NCBI GenBank assembly: GCA_019637295.1
Contig: JAHBVX010000003.1
Span: forward strand, 62,001 to 126,000
Source: Polyangiaceae bacterium
GTDB lineage: Bacteria; Myxococcota_A; Polyangia; Polyangiales; Polyangiaceae
Direction: 5' to 3'
Length of the DNA: 64,000 nucleotides
Shown: in pieces, positions 1-7,987 of the stretch
How positions within the stretch are numbered: the stretch's first letter is position 1
How the letters are laid out: each line of letters opens with the position of its first letter
The notes under the pieces: model-generated
The model's database searches: none
The model's input: the letters and a program-made list of their open reading frames with translations, nothing else
Told to the model about the DNA's origin: nothing
Program-made: the position numbers and the translations under genes

Positions 1-1
1 G

Positions 2-118
2 TTCGCGGCCGGGGACTGCCAGCGAGGCCAGTCGCTCGTGGTGTGGGCCATCGCCGACGGGCGCCGGGCCGCCGCGGGCATCGATCGCTGGCTCGCCGAG
101 CGCCGTAGCGCGCACTGA
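2..118 (+). CDS. gltD: Glutamate synthase small subunit, C-terminal fragment (cut by window edge)
   Basis: Only the last 38 codons are present. They contain the glycine/aspartate signature [16 protein letters not shown] followed by a GRRAA helix, which is the FAD-binding C-terminal segment of NADPH-dependent glutamate synthase beta subunits (GltD). In the family this subunit oxidises NADPH and passes electrons to the large subunit, which makes glutamate from glutamine and 2-oxoglutarate. The stop codon is TGA at 116-118. Related flavoprotein oxidoreductases share the fold, so the exact subunit is inferred from a short stretch. Nothing can be said about its promoter or operon. Confidence 0.7.
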   Translation, partial: FAAGDCQRGQSLVVWAIADGRRAAAGIDRWLAERRSAH

Positions 119-221
119 AGAGCTCTCGGGAATTGGCCCAGCCCGGGAATCTGCGGCACTTGTCGCCCTCCGCGCGCGGGAGGCTGACGCGGCGACCGAT
201 CGATGGAATACTCCGGATCGT

Positions 222-986
222 TTGGCCATCAAGCGCAAGAAGCCTCCGCTCCCCCCCCGGCTCGCTCCCCTGCTCGCCCCGCAGCGAGCGCCCGTGGTCT
301 CCGCTCCGGACGTGCGAGTGACCTACGGCCCCGCGGGGCGCGACACCCTCAGCGCCATCGCGGACGCCGCGCGGGCCAAGACCCCGCCCCAGACCTCGAG
401 TCCAGACCTCTCCTTCGAGATGGCGCCGGCGGGTCGTGAGACCTTGGCCGTGCTGGTGGGCGAGACACGCCGACACGTGGCCACCGACATACGCCCCGCC
501 ATGAGCACGCTCGACTACGGGGAGAGTGACCACGCCTCCCTGGCACCCGAGATCGAGGTGAGCGAGCAGCCCGCCGGGCGCGAGACGTTGGCCGCGATCG
601 CCAGCGCCCTCGGAGCGGATCCGGAGGCGTCGCGCCGGCGGCGGGTCGCCACCCGCGGCTTCGACGAGGTGAGCCAAGTTCGTTCCGTCGAGGTCGGACG
701 GGACACGCTCGACGCGCTAGCTCGCGCCGTGGCGCACGAGCCCTCTCCCGAGTCCGGCGTCGCGCCCGGGTTCGAGATCTTCGAGACCGCCTCGTTCCTG
801 GTACGCGCGACGGACCTGACTCGCCTGTCGACGGACGCGCAACGACGCGCCTTCGTTCAGGAGCGCTTGCTGCATCGCCTGCCGGTGACGGAGGCCTCGG
901 ACATCGACCGCGTGGACGCCACTCCGTTCACGGAAAAGAACACGGTCGTGCTCCGGGTCTGGTGCCGGGTTCGCCCCCGAGTGTAG
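222..986 (+). CDS. Unknown protein with four GR(D/E)TL repeats
   Basis: I do not recognise this 254-residue protein. It carries a short motif four times, at residues 39-43, 71-75, 119-123 and 159-163: Gly-Arg, Asp or Glu, Thr-Leu, each followed by a short hydrophobic helix such as AAIASALG. Linkers between repeats are polar and Pro/Ala-rich. After residue 180 the sequence becomes a more ordinary mix ending VVLRVWCRV, possibly a small folded domain. No signal peptide or membrane segment is evident. The TTG start at 222 is the only upstream start candidate in frame; GTG at 294 is an alternative. It ends 12 bp before the PlsB-like gene and may be cotranscribed with it. Regular spacing suggests repeated binding peptides, but that is inference. 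Confidence 0.6.
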   Translation: MAIKRKKPPLPPRLAPLLAPQRAPVVSAPDVRVTYGPAGRDTLSAIADAARAKTPPQTSSPDLSFEMAPAGRETLAVLVGETRRHVATDIRPAMSTLDYGESDHASLAPEIEVSEQPAGRETLAAIASALGADPEASRRRRVATRGFDEVSQVRSVEVGRDTLDALARAVAHEPSPESGVAPGFEIFETASFLVRATDLTRLSTDAQRRAFVQERLLHRLPVTEASDIDRVDATPFTEKNTVVLRVWCRVRPRV

Positions 987-998
987 GCTCGGCGCAGG

Positions 999-2588
999 AT
1001 GCGCCAGGAAGACCGTGAACGCGCGACGATCGAGGCGGCGACGCGAGTCGTCGATCGTCTGGTGGTTCGCGCCAAGACCCCGGAAGATCTCGAAGTCGCC
1101 CTCAGCGACACGCTCTACCACGAGCGCCGGCGCCTCGAGCGCGAGCGGTCGAGCCGGCCGCGGACGCGGAGCGATCAAGCCTTCTATCACGACATGCAGC
1201 GGCGCCTCCGGCACGCCTCCGCGGCGGATCTGCGGCGCGCCCTCGACGAGGTCGCGCGCCGGTTCGCGCGCGAGATCGTGGGCAGCTTCGATGACCGCGT
1301 CTACCGTCTGTCCACCACGGTCGTGCCCACCGGCCTGAGCCTGCTGCTCGGCGCCACCACGCCGACCAAGCTGCGCTCCCTGTCGGGTCTCAGGCGTGGC
1401 CTGTCGGATCACCTGGAGCTGCAGGGCGCACTGGAGTCGGTCCGCCGACTCGAGAAGCTGGGCACCCTGATCGTCGTTCCCACCCACTCCTCCCACTTGG
1501 ACAGCCTGGTGATGGGCTACGCCATCCACCTCATGGGCTTGCCTCCGCTGCTGTACGGCGCGGGGCTGAACCTGTTCGAGAACCCGCTGATGTCGTTCTT
1601 CATGAACAACCTCGGCGCCTATCGCGTGGATCGCAAGAAGCAGTCGGCGCTCTACAAGGAGGTCCTCAAGGAGTACGCCACCGTCGCGCTCGAGTTTGGC
1701 TACCACAACCTCTTCTTCCCGGGCGGCACCCGCAGCCGCAGCGGAGCGGTCGAGCGTCATCTCAAGCGCGGGCTGCTCGGCACCGGGCTCGCGGCGTTCA
1801 TCAACAACCTGCGCGCGGGCCGCGAGAAGCCGCGCCTGTACGTCGCGCCCTGCACCATTTCCTACAAACTCGTGCTCGAAGCCGAGACGCTGATCGACGA
1901 CCACCTGAAAGAGGTCGGGAAGTCTCGCTACATCATCGAGGATGACGAGTTCTCCCATCCGCGCAAGATCCTCCGCTTCTTCTCGGACCTCGTGTCCTTG
2001 GATGCCAAGGTCGTCCTCACCTTCTCCCGCCCGCTCGACCTGTTCGGCAATCCCGTGGATGACGACGGCAACAGCCTCGATCCTCGGGGCCGGCACGTGG
2101 CACCCGAGAGCTACGTGCTGCAGGAGGGCGAGCCCCGCCACGACCGGCAGCGCGACGGACAGTACACCAACGAGCTGGCAAGCGCCGTGGCCCGCTCCTT
2201 CGTGACGGACAACGTGATCATGAGCACCCACGTGGTCGGCTTGGCACTGATGGGACTCCTGGCGCGCGCCAATCCAGGGATGGACGAGTATCGACTCTTG
2301 CGCACCGGCGGCATCGCGCCGTCCTTCACTCACGCGGAGGTGAGCGAAGAGATCTCGCGCATCATCGCCGGCGTGCGCTCGCTCACCGACCGCCCACGCC
2401 TCGCGCCCGACCTCGAGCACGAGCCCGCCGCGGTGCTGGACGACGCGCTCGAAGCCTACGGCTGCTACCATGCTCGGCGCGCCGCCGTGCGCCGAGGGGA
2501 CCGTATCTTCCACGAAGATCGCAACTTGCTGCTCTACTACGGCAACCGCCTGAGGGGTTACGACCTCGGCCGGCGCCTCCAGCACTGA
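999..2588 (+). CDS. PlsB-like glycerol-3-phosphate acyltransferase
   Basis: The protein has the acyltransferase HX4D motif HSSHLD at residues 163-168 and the substrate-binding motif FPGGTR at 240-245, in the order and spacing of the PlsB/GNPAT branch. This family transfers a fatty acyl group to the sn-1 position of glycerol 3-phosphate, the first step of phospholipid synthesis, at the inner membrane. At 529 residues it is shorter than E. coli PlsB (about 800). It is followed 8 bp later by gpsA, which makes glycerol 3-phosphate, and an acylglycerophosphate acyltransferase lies just beyond on the other strand, so context fits phospholipid assembly. An alternative lysophospholipid or ether-lipid acyltransferase role cannot be excluded. 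Confidence 0.8.
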   Translation: MRQEDRERATIEAATRVVDRLVVRAKTPEDLEVALSDTLYHERRRLERERSSRPRTRSDQAFYHDMQRRLRHASAADLRRALDEVARRFAREIVGSFDDRVYRLSTTVVPTGLSLLLGATTPTKLRSLSGLRRGLSDHLELQGALESVRRLEKLGTLIVVPTHSSHLDSLVMGYAIHLMGLPPLLYGAGLNLFENPLMSFFMNNLGAYRVDRKKQSALYKEVLKEYATVALEFGYHNLFFPGGTRSRSGAVERHLKRGLLGTGLAAFINNLRAGREKPRLYVAPCTISYKLVLEAETLIDDHLKEVGKSRYIIEDDEFSHPRKILRFFSDLVSLDAKVVLTFSRPLDLFGNPVDDDGNSLDPRGRHVAPESYVLQEGEPRHDRQRDGQYTNELASAVARSFVTDNVIMSTHVVGLALMGLLARANPGMDEYRLLRTGGIAPSFTHAEVSEEISRIIAGVRSLTDRPRLAPDLEHEPAAVLDDALEAYGCYHARRAAVRRGDRIFHEDRNLLLYYGNRLRGYDLGRRLQH

Positions 2589-2596
2589 GGGACACG

Positions 2597-3607
2597 ATGG
2601 ACGAACGAGTCGCGGTCATTGGCGCCGGAAGCTGGGGCACGACCCTGGCGAGGGTGGTCACCAGCGCTGGCCGGCCCGCGCTGCTCTACTCGCGTCGCCA
2701 AGATCTGTGCGACGAGATCAACTCCACCCACACGAACTCGGCGTACCTGCCCGACATCCACCTACCCGCGTGCCTCGAGGCCACCGCGGATCTGGAGCGC
2801 GTCGCGCGCGAGTCGTCGCTCATCCTCTTCGTGGTGCCCTCCCATGGCTTCCGTGACACCGCCCGGGAGCTCGGCAACTACCTCACCGGCGAGCACGTGG
2901 TCGTACACGCGACCAAGGGCATCGAGCAGGCCACGCACCGGCGCATGAGCGAGGTCTTGCGTGAGGAGACGTGCCTGCGAAAGATCGGCGTGCTCTCCGG
3001 CCCCAACCTGGCCCGGGAGCTGGCTGCTGGTCAGCCCACGGGCACCCTCGTCGCCTCGAGCTACGACGAGGTCTTCCGGCGCAGCCACGCCGTGCTGAAC
3101 ACGGACTACTTCCGTGTGTACGGCGGGCGGGACGTGATTGGCGCCGAGGTGGGCGGCGCCTTCAAGAACATCGTGGCCCTAGCCGCCGGCGTCGCCGCCG
3201 GCCTCGGCCTCGGCGAGAACACCAAGGCGCTGCTCCTCACGCGCGGTCTGTCCGAAATGGCGCGATTCGGGGTCGCCATGGGCGGTGAGCTCATGACCTT
3301 CGGCGGGATGGCCGGCATCGGCGACTTGATCGCGACCTGTTCGTCGCGCCTGTCGCGCAACCAGCAGGTCGGCGAGCGCCTCGCGCGGGGCGAGTCCCTG
3401 GCGGACATTCAGGGGGAGATGCGCATGGTCGCCGAGGGCGTGAAGACCGCCCGAGCGGTGCACGAGTTCGCTCGCGAGAAGGGGCTCGACCTGCCGATCG
3501 TCGCTGCGGTCCACCGCCTGCTCCACGAAGGAGGCGACGTGCCCACCCTGCTCCGAGATCTGATGAGCATCCCCACCGGCGCGGAGTTCGTCGCGCTCGC
3601 GCCGTGA
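2597..3607 (+). CDS. gpsA: NAD(P)-dependent glycerol-3-phosphate dehydrogenase
   Basis: The 336-residue protein starts with a Rossmann nucleotide-binding loop (G9, G11, G14 in VIGAGSWGTT), has the GPNLARE segment, the catalytic lysine K190 in the GGAFKN motif, and the C-terminal GIGDLIATCSS substrate region. These are hallmarks of GpsA, which reduces dihydroxyacetone phosphate to sn-glycerol 3-phosphate in the cytoplasm. Length matches the family. It lies 8 bp downstream of the PlsB-like acyltransferase gene, so product and consumer are probably made from one transcript. The ATG start directly precedes the dinucleotide-binding strand, which fixes the N-terminus. Confidence 0.95.
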   Translation: MDERVAVIGAGSWGTTLARVVTSAGRPALLYSRRQDLCDEINSTHTNSAYLPDIHLPACLEATADLERVARESSLILFVVPSHGFRDTARELGNYLTGEHVVVHATKGIEQATHRRMSEVLREETCLRKIGVLSGPNLARELAAGQPTGTLVASSYDEVFRRSHAVLNTDYFRVYGGRDVIGAEVGGAFKNIVALAAGVAAGLGLGENTKALLLTRGLSEMARFGVAMGGELMTFGGMAGIGDLIATCSSRLSRNQQVGERLARGESLADIQGEMRMVAEGVKTARAVHEFAREKGLDLPIVAAVHRLLHEGGDVPTLLRDLMSIPTGAEFVALAP

Positions 3608-3614
3608 ACGCGCG

Positions 3615-4325
3615 CTAGCGCAGCGCAGGCGGGAGCATGCTCGCGATCCGCTCGCGCACGGCCGCGATCAATCGCTCCTTCTGCTCCATCCCGTACTCGG
3701 TTGGGTCCACCGGCGCGTGGACGTGGAGCTGCACTGGACCGCCGGGGTGCACCGTCCAACCCCGGGCCAGCAAGACGTCGCGGGTGCCCACGATGGTGAT
3801 GGGCAAGATGCGGGCGCCGGTGTCGAGCGCCAAGTGGAAGCCCCCCTTCTTGAAGGGCAGCAGGGTACCGGTCGCGCTGCGCGTACCCTCCGGTGCGATC
3901 CAGATGCTGGTGCCTCGCGCCAGGGCCGTCTTGGCGCGAGCGAGGCTCTGAATGGCTCGCTCGCGGTTCTTGCGATCGACGTCGACGAAGCCGCTCGCAC
4001 GCATGGCCCTGCCCCACACGGGCACCCGGAACAACTCCTCCTTGGCGACCATGCGCACTCGGCGCTCGAGCGCCTGGAACACCACCGGGATGTCGTACAG
4101 CGACTGGTGGTTGCTCATCACGACGAAGGCTTCATCGGCAGGCGCCCGCTCCAGCCCATGCACGGACAGGTCGATCTGCGCCTGCTCCAGCAAGCGCCGC
4201 GACCACGCGTCGAGCCTGCGGTCGCACACGTCGCTGCTCACGCGCCCGACGGCGGACTCGGCAACCGTGGGAATGCTGATCCTGGCGGTCTCGACGATGG
4301 CTCGGGAGAGATGCCAGAGCGTCAT
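3615..4325 (-). CDS. 1-acyl-sn-glycerol-3-phosphate acyltransferase (PlsC-like)
   Basis: The 236-residue protein has the HX4D catalytic box NHQSLYD (H73, D78) and the EGTRS motif at 146-150, preceded by the conserved FVDVDRKNRERA segment. PlsC enzymes acylate lysophosphatidic acid at the sn-2 position to give phosphatidic acid on the cytoplasmic face of the inner membrane. It runs toward gpsA, with only 7 bp between the two stop codons. With the PlsB-like and gpsA genes it completes a local route to phosphatidic acid. It has no strong N-terminal membrane helix, unlike some PlsC proteins. Confidence 0.85.
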   Translation of the reverse strand: MTLWHLSRAIVETARISIPTVAESAVGRVSSDVCDRRLDAWSRRLLEQAQIDLSVHGLERAPADEAFVVMSNHQSLYDIPVVFQALERRVRMVAKEELFRVPVWGRAMRASGFVDVDRKNRERAIQSLARAKTALARGTSIWIAPEGTRSATGTLLPFKKGGFHLALDTGARILPITIVGTRDVLLARGWTVHPGGPVQLHVHAPVDPTEYGMEQKERLIAAVRERIASMLPPALR

Positions 4326-4443
4326 GTGTGGCAGCTAGCCAAGACGGGTCGGCGCCGCAAGCGTTTGCCGGGGGCGGGCGATAATCGTGGTAGCGAAAGC
4401 GCGTGAGCTGAAATAAGCTCCGGGGTCGGGTCCCAGGTCCTCG

Positions 4444-6315
4444 ATGGAAGTCTCGTGCAGTAGCTGCCCCGCGCGCTACGCGATCCCCGACCAAAAGGTC
4501 CAGGGGCGCAAGGTTCGCCTCCAGTGCAAGCGGTGCGGAGCGGCGATCATCGTGGACGGTACTGCGGGCGCCGCTGTACCCGCCTCGGCTTCCCCGCCCG
4601 CCGCGAGCCAGCAGCCCACGGTGGCAGCCACGCCACCGGCGAAGGCCGCGGCCAGCCCCGCGCCCACGCCCGCGGCGGCCAGCCCCGCGCCCGCCGCGCC
4701 CAAACCCGCCGCGGCCAGCCCCGCGCCCACCGCGCCCAAACCCGCCGCGACCAGCCCTGCGCCCACGCCCGCCGCAGCCCCGCCCAAGCCCGCCGCGCCG
4801 AAGCCCACCCCGAGCACGCCCATCGCCGCCGGCGCGCTACCCGCGAAGACCACCGATTCCGCGCCGGTCAAGACCCCGGAGCCGCCCAAGCCCGAGCCCG
4901 CGCCTGCGGCGACCACCGGCTGGCGAGAGCCGGGGCGCGCCGCCGGGCCGACGGTAGCGGGCGCGGGAACTCCGGTCACGCGCAAGCAGATGCAGCGCAC
5001 CATCATCGGCGGCCTCACGGGCCCCGAGGGCTCGTTCGAGCCGATCACGAGCAGCGCAGTGACGGCCGCCGCGACCCCGGAGCCACCTCGCCCCACGTCG
5101 CCAGAGCCGCCTCGACCAGCGCCGAGCGCGACCGAAGCCGCGGCTCGCGCGCCGGCGCTGCGCGCCAAGCAGACCATGATCGGCTTTCCGGGGCTCGACA
5201 GCGGCCCGGCGCCCGAGCCCGCACCCGCGCCGGACGAGCGCGGCGAAGCGCCCGAGCCCGCCAAGCCGCTCGCTCCCATCGCCCCGGCCTCCACACCGCC
5301 CCCGGCGCTGCCTCGCCCGGGTGGGCGCGCCGAGTGGACGGTCGCGATCACCGACGACCACCAAGAAGAGCTGACCACCGCCGAGGTGATCGAGCTGTAC
5401 ATCCGCGGCGCCATCGACGCGGAGACGTACCTGTGGGCCGACGGCATGGGGGACTGGTCCCAGCCCTGGGACGTACCCGCCCTCGCCGCCGCCCTGCGCC
5501 TGCGCGGCCAAGTTCCGCCGGTGCCCGGCGGAGAGCCTCGCGACACCAGCAGCTTCCTGCTCGCGCACTCGAACGATTTCGGGGAAGACGAGCACACGGT
5601 CGTCGCGGACCTGATGGACTCGGTGCGGCGCGCGCCGACTGCTGGGCACTGGCACGAGCCGGGCAGCTGGGATGCGGCCCCTCCCGCGCTGGACGACGAT
5701 CGCGAGTTCGACGAGGTCACGGTGGCGACGGACGCGCCAACCGAGGAGTTCCTGCGTCAGCTGCGCGAACAACACAGTCCGCCAGACGCCGTCGACGATC
5801 TGCTCGACGACCCGCGCGCGAACATGGCGGAGGTGATGGCTCCCGCGCCGGCGCAGCCCTCGGCAGACCTCGGCTTCTACGACGACTCGGACGACACCAC
5901 CGAGATGCATCTCGGTCCGGACGCCAACGCGTCCCTCGCCGCGCTGCTGCAGCAAGCTCGGGATCAGGCCGCCCCCGCGCGCCCAGCGACGCCGGCCCCC
6001 GTGTCGCCCTTCGGCTCACCCCCCGCGGCGTTCGCCTCCCCGCCCGCCGCGGCCCTCGCCGCTCCGCCGACCGGACCAGCGCAGCACGCGGCGTTTCTGT
6101 CCCCCGGCCCGCCGCCGGCGGCGCCCCTCTCCGGCGCGGCGCCGTCGCTTCAGCCCGCGACCGCGCCGCGCAAGGGCAGCAGCGGCTGCTTGCTGGCGTT
6201 CGTCATCTTCGTCGTGATGCTGGGCGGTGCGCTGACGGCCAGCTACTTCACCGGCTTTCCGCCGGAGCTGTGGCGCCTTCCCTTCTGGCAAGAGCTCGGG
6301 CTGCCGCTGCGCTGA
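4444..6315 (+). CDS. Zinc-ribbon/GYF-domain membrane protein, GltJ (AgmX)-like but without TonB-like tail
   Basis: This 623-residue protein begins with an MJ0042-type zinc ribbon (C5, C8, C28, C31). A long Pro/Ala-rich linker follows, including near-identical SPAP..APKPAA units. A GYF_2-type domain sits at about residues 297-353 (from EWTVAI to AALRLRG, with the WADGMGDW core), then an acidic linker and a single membrane helix at about 582-605, with only about 18 residues after it. In Myxococcus the gliding-motility protein GltJ/AgmX has a zinc ribbon and GYF domain on the cytoplasmic side and a TonB-like domain outside. Here the outer part is missing. Divergent from the plsC-like gene, with 118 bp between. 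A polarity or motility role is inferred, not shown. Confidence 0.75.
   Translation: MEVSCSSCPARYAIPDQKVQGRKVRLQCKRCGAAIIVDGTAGAAVPASASPPAASQQPTVAATPPAKAAASPAPTPAAASPAPAAPKPAAASPAPTAPKPAATSPAPTPAAAPPKPAAPKPTPSTPIAAGALPAKTTDSAPVKTPEPPKPEPAPAATTGWREPGRAAGPTVAGAGTPVTRKQMQRTIIGGLTGPEGSFEPITSSAVTAAATPEPPRPTSPEPPRPAPSATEAAARAPALRAKQTMIGFPGLDSGPAPEPAPAPDERGEAPEPAKPLAPIAPASTPPPALPRPGGRAEWTVAITDDHQEELTTAEVIELYIRGAIDAETYLWADGMGDWSQPWDVPALAAALRLRGQVPPVPGGEPRDTSSFLLAHSNDFGEDEHTVVADLMDSVRRAPTAGHWHEPGSWDAAPPALDDDREFDEVTVATDAPTEEFLRQLREQHSPPDAVDDLLDDPRANMAEVMAPAPAQPSADLGFYDDSDDTTEMHLGPDANASLAALLQQARDQAAPARPATPAPVSPFGSPPAAFASPPAAALAAPPTGPAQHAAFLSPGPPPAAPLSGAAPSLQPATAPRKGSSGCLLAFVIFVVMLGGALTASYFTGFPPELWRLPFWQELGLPLR
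4655..4800. repeat. Imperfect Pro/Ala-coding repeat inside the zinc-ribbon/GYF gene
   Basis: Three or more imperfect copies of a unit of roughly 36-39 bp encode SPAP(T/A)xAAPKPAA-type segments. All are in frame, so changes in copy number would lengthen or shorten the linker between zinc ribbon and GYF domain without breaking the gene. Pure low-complexity drift is an equally good explanation. Confidence 0.6.
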
Positions 6316-6320
6316 GTCGC

Positions 6321-7934
6321 TCAGGGGCGGATGTTGACGAGCGTCCCCTGATCGAAGGTGTCGCCGGCGTAGGCCGCGTGCCAGTGCTCCGGCACCCCCG
6401 GGCTCGCCCACAGGAACGTGAAACGCGCGTCGATGGGAGCGACGTTGATGCAGCCGTGGGATCGCACCCGACCGAAGTCGTCGTGCCAGTACGCGCCATG
6501 CAGCGCGTAACCTCCTTTGAAGTACATGACCCAGGGGACGTCGCGCAGCTCGAACTCGTCGTCGGCGACGTCCGAGTCCATCGTGGTCGTCACGTGCTTC
6601 TGGTAGATCCGAAACGTGCCTTGCGGCGTGCTGAGCGTCTTGCCTGGTTCGCCCAGACCATCTCGACCGGTCGACACCAGCGTCGCGTAGACGGGGGTGT
6701 CACCCTCCCACAGCACCATGGTCTGGCTCACGATCCCGACGTCGATCCACTTCACGCCCTTCTTGGCCCAGGACGGGAGCCTGCGCGGCTTGGCCGCGAC
6801 CTTCAGGTCTTCGCTGCGCAGCCAGCGTCCGTTCTTCGCCTCCACCATGCGCACGCCGGTGATGTTGCGGACGTTGCCCGTGAGGGGAAGGAACTCGCGC
6901 CAGCCCAGGCGCTCGCCCCGCTCCAGCTTGCCGCCCTTGAGATCCCACCAGGTCGCACCGGCCTTGCGCGCGAAGGCGACCGGCAGCCCGACGTCGCGGA
7001 TCGGCGTCCCATGAAAGGGCGAACCGGAGTCGGCCTTGAGCTTGTCCGCCGGCAGCAGGCGTCCGTCGGTGCTGATGGCGAAGCGCCGCCCGTCCGCCTC
7101 GGGCCCCGCCACGAACGTCCCGATCAGCGCGACCCCGGCCTTGCGCTTCACTCGCCCCGCGATCACTGCGTAGGGTGGCGCGCGGAAGCTCGAGATGTTC
7201 GGGATCCGTCGCTCGCCTTGGAGCCACCAGGGCACCGCGTCGTTGCCGTCGCCACCGAAGCGCACGCTCTGGTCCATGGGCTTGGCGTGCTCGGGGATGG
7301 CGCCGATCGCGTAGCCGTGCTCGTCCAGCGGCACGTCGTTGGCTCCCACGTCGAGGGCGTCCCACTGGTCTCGCAACTTGGTCCAGTTCCTCAGGTGTCG
7401 CTCGAGCCGCATCTCGTACTGGAACTGCTCGGCCTTGGTCGGCACTCGCAGGTAGTTCGGCGCGATGGCGCGCACGAAAGCGTAGCGGTACGGCATGGGC
7501 CACGCCTGGTTGGGCTCGGCGCGGATCGCGCGCGCGATCGGGTGATCCAGCTTGAGCGTGGCGTCGTTGCCGGCACACACGAAGCCCACGGGCCGGATCG
7601 CGTACCAGCCGCCCGCGCAGTCGCGGTGACTGACGGGCTCCTTGGAGCGGGCGATGGTCGAGCCCACCCGCAGATAGCCGACCGCCGGCGTCAGCTTGTC
7701 CGGCTTGCCGTACACCGGCGTCACCATCGCGATGGGCGCGAGCTTGGGGTTGTCCTCGGGCGGCACGGGGATGTGGGACCAATCGTCGCGCTCGACCTCC
7801 GAGCCGCCGTTCTCGGCCTTCAACTTGGCGCTCGCGGGCGCGTCTTCACCGAGCAGCTCGGCCGCGGAGTTGCACCCGGCGACGCCGAGCAGCCCTGCGG
7901 TGAGCGCACACCAGAGCTGGGGCACACGAGTCAT
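6321..7934 (-). CDS. L,D-transpeptidase (YkuD) lipoprotein
   Basis: The C-terminal part carries the YkuD catalytic signature: a histidine in ALHGAYWHDDFG followed by SHGCIN, with the nucleophile at C495. These enzymes form 3-3 peptidoglycan cross-links or attach proteins to peptidoglycan in the periplasm. I chose the ATG at 7934 rather than a TTG six codons upstream because it gives a clean lipoprotein signal peptide ending LLGVAGC (C21). The mature protein is unusually long (537 residues before processing). Its first 300 or so residues have no motif I recognise and may be substrate-binding or SH3-like. It ends 5 bp from the convergent zinc-ribbon/GYF gene. Confidence 0.88.
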   Translation of the reverse strand: MTRVPQLWCALTAGLLGVAGCNSAAELLGEDAPASAKLKAENGGSEVERDDWSHIPVPPEDNPKLAPIAMVTPVYGKPDKLTPAVGYLRVGSTIARSKEPVSHRDCAGGWYAIRPVGFVCAGNDATLKLDHPIARAIRAEPNQAWPMPYRYAFVRAIAPNYLRVPTKAEQFQYEMRLERHLRNWTKLRDQWDALDVGANDVPLDEHGYAIGAIPEHAKPMDQSVRFGGDGNDAVPWWLQGERRIPNISSFRAPPYAVIAGRVKRKAGVALIGTFVAGPEADGRRFAISTDGRLLPADKLKADSGSPFHGTPIRDVGLPVAFARKAGATWWDLKGGKLERGERLGWREFLPLTGNVRNITGVRMVEAKNGRWLRSEDLKVAAKPRRLPSWAKKGVKWIDVGIVSQTMVLWEGDTPVYATLVSTGRDGLGEPGKTLSTPQGTFRIYQKHVTTTMDSDVADDEFELRDVPWVMYFKGGYALHGAYWHDDFGRVRSHGCINVAPIDARFTFLWASPGVPEHWHAAYAGDTFDQGTLVNIRP

Positions 7935-7987
7935 GACCCAGGTGCATGCCAAACCCCAGCGGGTTGGCCCAGTTTACGGCTACCGAT

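Noticed and set aside
717-2585. 622-codon ORF on the minus strand
   Set aside because: It is the antisense of the PlsB-like gene; composition is typical of a GC shadow frame and no motif is present.
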